Positions 1 through 4,884 of a stretch of 5,312 bases of DNA are shown here, in pieces. The notes beneath the pieces are model-generated. The model did no database searches and was not told the DNA's origin. It worked only from the letters and a program-made list of their open reading frames with translations. Position 1 is the first letter of the stretch; each line of letters opens with the position of its first letter. The DNA is taken from NCBI GenBank assembly GCA_012520835.1, contig JAAYNN010000115.1, positions 1-5,312 of the forward strand, given 5' to 3'. A program made the position numbers and the translations under genes. The stretch is from Dehalococcoidales bacterium. GTDB taxonomy: Bacteria > Chloroflexota > Dehalococcoidia > Dehalococcoidales > UBA5627.

Positions 1-321
1 GTCGGGTACTTTAAAGGCGCGAAGGTAACTTTCCCCGAAAGGCTGGATATGTCTGCCGCCACAACTTTTCAGAGGGAGGTCTGGCAGGCCACGAGAACGA
101 TCCCCTATGGAGAAAGCCGGAGCTACAAGTGGCTGGCTGAAAAAATCGGACGGCCAAAGGCAACGCGGGCGGTGGGAGGGGCACTGGGTAAAAACCCACT
201 GCCGATCATCGTTCCCTGCCACCGGGTAATCGGCTCGAACGGAGACTTGACTGGTTTTACCGGCGGACTGGATATAAAAATTAAACTGCTGGAACTCGAA
301 GGCGCTATCAAGAAACGCTGA
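1..321 (+). CDS. ogt: Methylated-DNA--[protein]-cysteine S-methyltransferase, 5'-truncated by window edge
   Basis: This enzyme repairs O6-alkylguanine (and O4-alkylthymine) in DNA by moving the alkyl group irreversibly onto its own cysteine. The frame is open from base 1, so the gene begins outside the window; 106 residues are visible, against about 160-175 for the family. The internal ATG at 49 is not the real start, because the preceding codons (YFKG...FPERLD) match the family's N-terminal domain linker. Visible signatures are the helix-turn-helix entry TxFQxxVW, IPYGESRSY, the RAVGGALGKNPLPI segment that includes the arginine-finger helix, and the active-site PCHRV with its cysteine at bases 217-219. 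The C-terminal GFTGGLxxKxxLLxLE is also typical. No catalytic residue is missing. The gene ends with TGA at 319-321 and overlaps the convergent gene on the other strand by 14 bp, leaving no room for a terminator between them. The assignment is firm; Ogt and Ada-C cannot be separated further from the fragment. Confidence 0.95.
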   Translation, partial: VGYFKGAKVTFPERLDMSAATTFQREVWQATRTIPYGESRSYKWLAEKIGRPKATRAVGGALGKNPLPIIVPCHRVIGSNGDLTGFTGGLDIKIKLLELEGAIKKR

Positions 322-655
322 TATTGAATACTTTCTTCTCGATAGCCCCGCCTTCCCATGCTCTCTGGTAATTCATGGTAATCTGGCAACTGCCGGCTTT
401 TAAGGCTTTGAAACGGAAATAATGCGTCCCTCCGGCGCCGACCACCATCTTGTTCGTATTACTCGCCTGATATTCATCTGATATCAATTCGAAATCCGTT
501 TCTTCAAAGACAGCCACCCACGAGTAACCGGTGCTCGGATTGGAATCGAGTGCAATAATAAATTCACCGCCGACTGTCGCTTTTATGGTGCTGCCGGCAT
601 CGCTGTAAGTTTTTACGCCGCCTCCCTCACAACCGACTGCCAGGATAGAAACCAT
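308..655 (-). CDS. Chagasin-type (MEROPS I42) cysteine peptidase inhibitor, probable lipoprotein with a disrupted start
   Basis: This family is a small Ig-like fold whose three loops block the active site of papain-like cysteine peptidases. All three loop motifs are present in order: NPSTGYSW (residues 39-46 counted from the ATG at 655), GAGGTHYF (73-80) and RAWEGG (98-103, the RPW/F loop). Length (115) fits the family. The N terminus is odd. The ATG at 655 has no Shine-Dalgarno and falls inside a hydrophobic stretch ending in LAVGC, a plausible lipobox with Cys9. The frame is open upstream to a TAA at 721-719, with no ATG, GTG or TTG. An ATG at 696-694 next to GGAGG would give a classical positively charged lipoprotein signal start, but it is one base out of frame and meets TAG two codons later. 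I keep 655 as the formal start and suspect a one-base deletion or a base-calling error. The role, guarding the envelope against host, neighbour or self peptidases, is inferred from the family. Confidence 0.87.
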   Translation of the reverse strand: MVSILAVGCEGGGVKTYSDAGSTIKATVGGEFIIALDSNPSTGYSWVAVFEETDFELISDEYQASNTNKMVVGAGGTHYFRFKALKAGSCQITMNYQRAWEGGAIEKKVFNISVS

Positions 656-731
656 AATGATAAAAACAAGCGCCGCAACTATTTTTTCTATTTCATCCTC
701 CGCCGAATAAACTGAAACTTAAATAAACTTA

Positions 732-752
732 CCACGACCTTAACGGTCGGGG
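732..752 (-). terminator. Possible rho-independent terminator or leader hairpin after the radC pair
   Basis: CGACC at 735-739 and GGTCG at 745-749 form a perfect 5-bp stem around a 5-base loop. After one mismatch, two further C:G pairs extend it to 732-752. On the minus strand the hairpin lies 38 nt past the RadC stop and is followed by a T-rich but interrupted tract (TAAGTTTATTTAAGTTT). The lack of a clean T-run makes it a weak terminator. It also sits just upstream of the I42 inhibitor gene, so it could be a leader structure for that gene. Confidence 0.4.
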
Positions 753-790
753 AATTAAGTTCTGTCAGTTAAAATATCGTAAATCTATGC

Positions 791-1525
791 TTATGCAGAG
801 GCGCTGTTTCTGAGCTTCAACATCTTGAAATCCGCTTCATAGCGCTCTGTCAATCCTTCCCCGCTAAAACTGTAGTATTTATTATCCCCGATTACAATAT
901 GGTCTAAAATTTTTAAGCCGACAGCCTCAGCCGCCATTATCAGATCGCGTGTTAAATCCTTGTCGCTCTGGCTGGGAGCCGGATTCCCCGACGGATGGTT
1001 ATGCGCAAATATCATGGAAACCGCCCTGTGTTTCATAGCCATTTCGATTACCTCGCGGATATGCACCACACTGCTATCGACCGTTCCGCGGAATAAATCC
1101 TCTATTTCAATCACCTGGTTCTGACTGTTTAAATACAGTACTTTAAAAACCTCTTTTTTCAAACCGCGCATCGAATGATAGAGATAATCGAAAACCTCCT
1201 GTGAAGAGGAAAAAGACTGTTTTTCGATAATGCGTTCTTTTAAATATTCCCGGGCAACTTCCTGCACCAGACCAATGCCGAAGGAATTGTGAGGACCGAT
1301 GCCGCTGATTTGCTGCAGTTCTTCCGGGGAGGCCTCCAGCACCCCCCTCAGCGTCTTGAATTTTTTTATCGCTTCCTTCGCCTGCTGCTTGCAATCCCGC
1401 CGTGGAGAGCCTAAAGTCAACAGCAGTTCGACGATTTCATAATCGGCAAAACCGGCCAGTCCGGATTCGATAAACCTTTCGCGCAGCCTTTTCCTGTGCC
1501 CCTGCCGGTTGATATCATCAGTCAT
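791..1525 (-). CDS. radC: RadC family JAB/MPN-domain protein (copy 1, canonical)
   Basis: RadC (UPF0758) proteins join an N-terminal helix-hairpin-helix region to a C-terminal JAB/JAMM metalloprotease-like domain. Despite the name, a role in DNA repair is not established, and the biochemical activity of most members is unknown. In this 244-residue protein, residues 9-60 contain the family start (GHRKRLRERF, DYEIVELLL). Residues 66-90 hold an intact HhH hairpin with SGIGP. The JAB domain begins near residue 107. The JAMM signature HxH-x7-S-x2-D is complete: H175, H177, S185, D188, within HNHPSG. The upstream glutamate ligand is probably E125 in KKEVFKVLYL. LDHIVIG (207-213) and the closing YSF are also typical. 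The ATG at 1525 is preceded by GGGGAAGAG about 7-10 nt upstream, an acceptable ribosome binding site. It follows the second RadC gene by 58 bp on the same strand and is probably co-transcribed with it. Confidence 0.96.
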   Translation of the reverse strand: MTDDINRQGHRKRLRERFIESGLAGFADYEIVELLLTLGSPRRDCKQQAKEAIKKFKTLRGVLEASPEELQQISGIGPHNSFGIGLVQEVAREYLKERIIEKQSFSSSQEVFDYLYHSMRGLKKEVFKVLYLNSQNQVIEIEDLFRGTVDSSVVHIREVIEMAMKHRAVSMIFAHNHPSGNPAPSQSDKDLTRDLIMAAEAVGLKILDHIVIGDNKYYSFSGEGLTERYEADFKMLKLRNSASA

Positions 1526-1583
1526 TTATTTCTCTTCCCCACATTTGTATTTGGTGTATAAGCAAATAATTTACAACCCCGGA

Positions 1584-2333
1584 TTATGCATATTCGATTT
1601 TGGGTGAGTAGCCGCGCTTCAAATTCATTTTCAGGCGCAGGTTTAAAAACTCATTTTCATACTGCTCTATCATACCGGCACTGGCAAAGCTGAAATACCT
1701 GTTCTCCCCGATAATGATATGGTCCAGTACCCCTACTTGGAGAACCTTGCCGATAAAAACCATGTCTCTGGTTATTTTCTCATCGTTGTGACTGGGCATC
1801 GGGTCACCGGAAGGATGGTTATGAACGAAAATCAGGGAATGAGCTTTATGCCTGATGGCTCTTTCCTGGACGTCTCTCGGATAGACATGAATCTCGTTCA
1901 AAGTACCCTCGAACAGCACTTCGGTATCGATAATCTGGCTCTGGTTATTCAGATAAATAACCCTGAAGACCTCTTTCTTCAGATCGCGCATGGAATAGTA
2001 AAGATAATCGAATATTTCCTGCGATGAGGTACAGAACGGCTTTTGAATGATTTCTTCCTTCAAATATCTGGAGGGGAGATCATGTATCATCTTAATGGCA
2101 ATGATACACTGCTCGTTCATTCCCGGGATTGCCCTCAGTTCTTCAGCCGGTGCATTGATGAATTCCCGCAGCGTCCTGTACCTTCCGGCAACCTCATTGG
2201 TAATTCTACGGCAGTCGTTTTTATTGACCATACGGCAGACTATAAGCTCTACTATCTGCTTGATGTTGAAATCATTTATACCATAGTTAACGAAGCTTTC
2301 CTCAAGCCTGCTTAATTCGTATTTTCTTGCCAT
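1584..2333 (-). CDS. RadC family JAB/MPN-domain protein (copy 2, diverged N-terminal half)
   Basis: This is a 249-residue paralogue of the neighbouring RadC. It aligns with copy 1 without a gap at a constant offset of four residues, from about residue 6 to the end of the JAB domain, which points to tandem duplication. The JAMM residues are kept: H171, H173, S181 and D184 within HNHPSG, with probable glutamate E121 in KKEVFRVIYL. LDHIIIG is also kept. The N-terminal half is much less conserved: the family GHRxRLRERF start is missing, and the HhH hairpin GIGPHN of copy 1 is GMNEQC here, losing the second glycine. DNA contact by this domain may therefore be weakened or altered (inference). Family PREV reads PRDV, a mild change. 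A basic tail of about 15 residues (KMNLKRGYSPKIEYA) ends the protein. The ATG at 2333 has only a weak AAAGAG site upstream. It is the first gene of the apparent radC transcription unit. Confidence 0.94.
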   Translation of the reverse strand: MARKYELSRLEESFVNYGINDFNIKQIVELIVCRMVNKNDCRRITNEVAGRYRTLREFINAPAEELRAIPGMNEQCIIAIKMIHDLPSRYLKEEIIQKPFCTSSQEIFDYLYYSMRDLKKEVFRVIYLNNQSQIIDTEVLFEGTLNEIHVYPRDVQERAIRHKAHSLIFVHNHPSGDPMPSHNDEKITRDMVFIGKVLQVGVLDHIIIGENRYFSFASAGMIEQYENEFLNLRLKMNLKRGYSPKIEYA

Positions 2334-2695
2334 ATAATCTCTTTATAAATGCCCCGTGCTTTATATCATGGAAAAAACCCTGTACAGTATTTACTTTAGC
2401 CTCATATGCGATACACAAAACAGTTTAAATATTTTATCATACCTTAATTGTCTTTTGTAAACTTTTTTAGACTTTTTTATCATATTCCATATATTCTGTA
2501 CTTCCGCAATTGCTCTTCATCACGACGTAAGACTCTTTAAAACCCTTACACTTGCCAGGCCGCTTAAAGACTAGTTCAGTAGAAGCGCCAGCCGATGACG
2601 CAGCGGGAAATATATCGCAAATATCAATAATCATCAAAAAACGGATGGCAATTGTCGTAAAGGCTTCAGATAGGAGGAGCAGGAGTGCCGGGGAT
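2334..2695. other. 362-bp gap without a convincing gene, between the TraB-family and RadC genes
   Basis: The right part (about 2490-2695) has coding-like base composition, but I recognise no protein in any frame. A minus-strand frame of 85 codons runs 2724-2467 and starts inside the last codons of the TraB gene. It has a leucine-rich start and no recognisable motif or homologue, so I do not call it a gene. The left part (2334-2480) is AT-rich and holds the candidate radC promoter, a tandem ACTTTTTT pair (2461-2468 and 2471-2478) and the 8-bp palindrome CTGTACAG at 2380-2387. No strong terminator hairpin follows the TraB stop. Confidence 0.5.
2431..2461 (-). promoter_or_regulatory. Candidate sigma-70-type promoter for the radC pair
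   Basis: On the minus strand TTTACA (2461-2456) is followed after 17 nt by GATAAA (2438-2433), or after 19 nt by TAAAAT (2436-2431). The -35 matches five of six consensus bases. It would give a leader of roughly 90 nt before the ATG at 2333. That leader holds an AT-rich hairpin (TATAAA 2344-2349 with TTTATA 2360-2365) just upstream of the ribosome binding site. The surrounding DNA is AT-rich, so chance matches are likely. Confidence 0.33.
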
Positions 2696-3850
2696 TCAGA
2701 ACAGGTTTTTGATAATATCGGCACCGGCCACGAAAGTACCTATCGAACTTCCGAGGTTTGCCATCACTATGATGAGAAAAACCCTCAGGAAGCGGTTTTT
2801 AAAAAAGCCTTTGAAACTGAAGATATCCTCGGGGATATTGTTGACATCATGTACCGTCGGTTTTCTTATGGTAGCTTCGACAATCCCCGTGAACCAGCCG
2901 CAGGCTAAAAGCGGATTCAAGGTGGTAAAAGGAGCGGCGACAACCGATGTAAGAATACTGAGCGGATGCCCCAGTGCCAGCAGTGTAAACACACCGGCAA
3001 AGAGGCTGGTCCATATAAACCATGTCGTTATTTGCTCTAAACCCGTTTGAATATTGGTAGCAAAACCGTAAATAAACAATCCCACAATGGCAACCGGTAT
3101 TGCCCAGCCGATGATTTTAAAGACGGGGCTCCCTTTCGGCGCCTGCGTTATTTTTTCGATATCCTGATTTTTATATATTTCTTCCCTGATGCCGGGTACA
3201 TGAGCACCTCCCACCACGGCAACCACCTTTTTCCCGGGTGCTTCCTTGATTTTATAAGCCAGGTACTGGTCGCGTTCGCTGATAAGCACTTCACCGATTA
3301 CCGGAAATTCCTTGCGCACTTCGGAAATGGCAGATTCCAGCATATCCTTTTCCAGTAATTCCTCGATGTCTTCTTCGCTGACTTCCGTATCGTCGATAAA
3401 AGAAAAGATAAAACTGTAAAAAAGCTTGAACTTGCCCCACAATCCCAGTTTTTTCCATATGCGGCGAAAGGTGATTTGAATCTGGCGGTCTGCCAGTACC
3501 AGTTCGGCTCCGTTTTCTTTGGCACTTTCTATGCCCTGCAGCATCTCCCGTCCTACAACGGTATTCAATTGGCGGGCTATCTTCTTCTGATAGGCGCTCA
3601 GGAATAGGTTAGCCAGCATGAAACCGACTTTCTTCTGCTTGATTACCTGTACAAGGTCAGTATTTTCCCATGACCTGGGATTTAGAATGCTCTGATAGCG
3701 CCCCTCATCCAGTTCGACGCAGACGCTGTCGGGCTTCTCCTCACTGATAACCTGTTTTACCAGCTGCGCGCTTTGCTCGGATACGTGTGCCGTGGCGACT
3801 AAAATGATGTTTTTGCCGTTGTAATCCAACCGGGTTAAGTTGTTCTCCAT
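2696..3850 (-). CDS. TraB family protein (TraB/PrgY/GumN-Tiki superfamily), membrane-anchored
   Basis: The 384 residues match the TraB family, named for the Enterococcus plasmid pheromone-shutdown protein and related to the Tiki/GumN/EreA metallohydrolase superfamily. The soluble domain (about 1-240) shows the family marks in order. ATAH (19-22) stands where GTAH is usual. Then come VCVELDEGR (43-51), ADRQIQI (120-126), SERDQYLA (191-198) and the second GxxH motif GGAH (214-217). H22, E46, R193 and H217 are the likely active-site or metal-site residues. The C-terminal part carries about four hydrophobic segments, near 246-264, 278-293, 297-325 and 354-378. Length and order are those of full-length bacterial and archaeal members. 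The substrate is unknown for this group; a role as a peptidase or in peptide-signal control is inference from relatives. A GAGG site lies 13 nt before the ATG, rather far, but no other start is in frame nearby. The gene seems to be transcribed alone from a promoter in the upstream gap. Confidence 0.93.
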   Translation of the reverse strand: MENNLTRLDYNGKNIILVATAHVSEQSAQLVKQVISEEKPDSVCVELDEGRYQSILNPRSWENTDLVQVIKQKKVGFMLANLFLSAYQKKIARQLNTVVGREMLQGIESAKENGAELVLADRQIQITFRRIWKKLGLWGKFKLFYSFIFSFIDDTEVSEEDIEELLEKDMLESAISEVRKEFPVIGEVLISERDQYLAYKIKEAPGKKVVAVVGGAHVPGIREEIYKNQDIEKITQAPKGSPVFKIIGWAIPVAIVGLFIYGFATNIQTGLEQITTWFIWTSLFAGVFTLLALGHPLSILTSVVAAPFTTLNPLLACGWFTGIVEATIRKPTVHDVNNIPEDIFSFKGFFKNRFLRVFLIIVMANLGSSIGTFVAGADIIKNLF

Positions 3851-3916
3851 GTATTCTGTATTTCCTCTGCCGGAATTTTGGGGGAAATTACCGTTTATTA
3901 TTTATGATGTTGATAA

Positions 3917-3945
3917 ATTATGAATGGTTATGCCGATAAAGTAAA
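3917..3945 (-). promoter_or_regulatory. Candidate promoter of the TraB-family gene
   Basis: On the minus strand TTTACT (3945-3940) and CATAAT (3922-3917) are separated by exactly 17 nt, matching four and five of the six consensus bases. The implied leader is about 60 nt, ending at the ATG at 3850. The element lies between that start and the pair of palindromes at 3976-4002 and 4055-4075. Confidence 0.42.
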
Positions 3946-3975
3946 ATTATATGAGGAATTTATTGCCTGAAAGAA

Positions 3976-4002
3976 AATCCGGATATCCATTAAATTCGGA
4001 TT
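3976..4002. repeat. Imperfect palindrome A (AATCCGGAT...ATTCGGATT)
   Basis: AATCCGGAT at 3976-3984 pairs with ATTCGGATT at 3994-4002: nine positions, eight Watson-Crick and one G:T, around a 9-base centre. The core CCGGAT...ATTCGG is shared with the palindrome at 4055-4075, including the position of the G:T pair. It lies about 30 bp upstream of the candidate TraB-gene promoter. It could be a repressor or activator site, or a small dispersed palindromic repeat. Confidence 0.45.
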
Positions 4003-4054
4003 GCATATGACATGTATTGTCTTTGCCGCTGTGTTGATGTACGATAATTCATAG

Positions 4055-4075
4055 CCGGATTTTTATAAAATTCGG
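4055..4075. repeat. Imperfect palindrome B (CCGGATTTT...AAAATTCGG)
   Basis: CCGGATTTT at 4055-4063 pairs with AAAATTCGG at 4067-4075: nine positions, one of them G:T, around a 3-base loop. It repeats the CCGGAT...ATTCGG arms of the palindrome 76 bp to the left (centre to centre) with a shorter centre. Its right arm ends 10 bp before the AGGAGG ribosome binding site of the small + strand ORF, so it would lie in that ORF's leader or at its promoter. It is not followed by a T-run, so it is not a plus-strand terminator. Confidence 0.45.
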
Positions 4076-4096
4076 GGTATACAACAGGAGGCAACG

Positions 4097-4192
4097 ATGA
4101 AGAAAAGAATTTTCAGGCCAGCCTGCGCCTTATTGCTGATACTAACTCTGGCAAGCGCGGTCTTTTCCACCTTTATTAAATTTTATATTTAG
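4097..4192 (+). pseudogene. 31-codon signal-peptide ORF, probable stump of a truncated exported-protein gene
   Basis: The ORF starts with ATG at 4097, preceded by AGGAGG at 4086-4091 with a 5-nt spacer, the best ribosome binding site in the window. It ends with TAG at 4190-4192. The product begins M-K-K-R, has a long hydrophobic core rich in leucine and alanine (residues 9-20) and a LASAVFS stretch like a signal-peptidase I site. After residue 24 it becomes TFIKFYI and stops. The change from ordinary codons to AT-only ones (TTTATTAAATTTTATATT) falls near base 4172, where the AT-rich right part of the window begins. I read it as the 5' end of a secreted-protein gene cut by a deletion or insertion junction. 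A genuine small membrane protein is the alternative. It is convergent with the FMN-binding gene, 11 bp from its stop. Confidence 0.45.
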
Positions 4193-4203
4193 CAATATTT
4201 ACA

Positions 4204-4758
4204 TTACTTTATTTTTTTTGCCTTTTCCAAGGCAGCTTCTCGAACAATATCGACAACTGACATAGCGCTCAAGGTAGCTCCGGTAACAGAATCTATTTGG
4301 CCTCCTTCACTTCTTAATGCAGCGTCTTTGATTTTTAAATTTACAAATTGTTCGAAATAATCTTTCTCAATTAATATGTTCCAGAATATAATATCTTCAT
4401 CGTGGTCAACTACATAAATATTTTTTATAGTATTCTTATCCGCAAGGCCAATCAATATTGTCATCGGGGCAGGCAATTTACTAAATAATCCTGTACCGGA
4501 ATAACTCATGCCTTCAACCAAGAAAACATATCCTATCTGTTTTTTATTAATATCATAGATGGTGTATATGTCCGTTTCCGTATTATAGTAATAATAACCG
4601 GCTTCATAGAATACATTCTTAATTAATTCTAATTCTTCCTGATTATTTTCCAGTATAATTGACGAACAACTAATGAAAAATACGAGAATGATTATCATAA
4701 AAAGAATTATCGATGTAGATTTATTGCCTGGAGTGATTTTCAACTTTCCGTTCCTCAT
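4204..4758 (-). CDS. FMN-binding domain protein (RnfG/NqrC-like), probable lipoprotein
   Basis: The 184 residues form one FMN_bind domain behind an N-terminal export signal. The basic start (RNGKLK) is followed by a hydrophobic segment (about 16-30) ending in FFISC, so Cys31 is a candidate lipidation site. The domain covers roughly 62-175. It has GYVF (76-79), then MSYSGTG, then IKNIYVVDHDED, where RnfG-type proteins carry an ETP motif. D156-S-V-T-G-A-T162 matches exactly the Dxx(S/T)GAT motif that ApbE modifies with covalent FMN on the final threonine, here T162. The protein is thus expected to be an outward-facing one-domain flavin electron carrier. RnfG and NqrC have the same domain, but no Rnf or Nqr gene is visible, nor is apbE. 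The ATG at 4758 has no Shine-Dalgarno; the next in-frame Met (21) would lose the charged start, so 4758 is kept. The DNA is distinctly AT-rich compared with the left half of the window. Confidence 0.9.
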   Translation of the reverse strand: MRNGKLKITPGNKSTSIILFMIIILVFFISCSSIILENNQEELELIKNVFYEAGYYYYNTETDIYTIYDINKKQIGYVFLVEGMSYSGTGLFSKLPAPMTILIGLADKNTIKNIYVVDHDEDIIFWNILIEKDYFEQFVNLKIKDAALRSEGGQIDSVTGATLSAMSVVDIVREAALEKAKKIK

Positions 4759-4776
4759 TAAATAATCAATAACAAG

Positions 4777-4823
4777 AATAACCGCGCCGCTGGTATCTAT
4801 TAAATAATGACGGCACGGTTATT
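4777..4823 (-). terminator. GC-armed hairpin between the membrane-protein and FMN-binding genes
   Basis: The arms at 4777-4789 and 4811-4823 are 13 bases each and pair at 12 positions, with one C/A mismatch, around a 21-base AT-rich loop. This is a conspicuous GC island in AT-rich DNA. On the minus strand it comes 61 nt after the stop of the upstream membrane-protein gene and is followed by CTTGTTATTGATTATTTA, a broken T-rich tract. That makes it a candidate terminator or attenuator just before the FMN-binding gene. A second small hairpin (TAATCC 4849-4854 with GGATTA 4862-4867) lies between it and the stop. The large loop lowers confidence in termination. Confidence 0.45.
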
Positions 4824-4884
4824 TAAAAATATAAGTTCCACACTTTTATAATCCAAGTATCGGATTAGTTGTTATAAAACTAAA

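Noticed and set aside
1719..2315. Plus-strand ORFs opposite the second RadC gene
   Set aside because: They are antisense to a protein with an intact JAMM motif and full family length.
791..2333. RadC pair as evidence of a prophage or integrative element
   Set aside because: RadC can travel with mobile elements, but no integrase, transposase, phage, conjugation gene, attachment repeat or flanking tRNA is visible here.
2380..2387. CTGTACAG palindrome upstream of the radC pair, considered as a LexA/SOS box
   Set aside because: The enterobacterial LexA site needs CTG and CAG ends separated by 10 bases, and the Gram-positive type needs GAAC-N4-GTTC. Neither is present, so SOS control is not supported.
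2552..2908. Plus-strand 118-codon ORF spanning the gap and the end of the TraB gene
   Set aside because: More than half is antisense to the TraB coding sequence, there is no ribosome binding site, and no motif was recognised.
2685..3050. Plus-strand 121-codon ORF starting at GTG behind AGGAGGAGCAGGA
   Set aside because: Despite the good ribosome-site-like sequence, it lies almost wholly antisense to the TraB gene, whose family motifs and membrane segments are clear, and its own product has no recognisable features.
2696..3850. TraB as a conjugation (plasmid transfer) gene
   Set aside because: The match is to the TraB/PrgY pheromone-shutdown family with two GxxH-type motifs and C-terminal membrane helices, not to the F-plasmid TraB pilus-assembly protein. 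No transfer genes accompany it.
4219..4232. Hairpin GCCTT-TTCC-AAGGC next to a T-run at the end of the FMN-binding gene, considered as a terminator
   Set aside because: On the minus strand the hairpin is followed by A's, and on the plus strand the T's come before the hairpin, so the order is wrong for both strands. It also lies inside the coding sequence.
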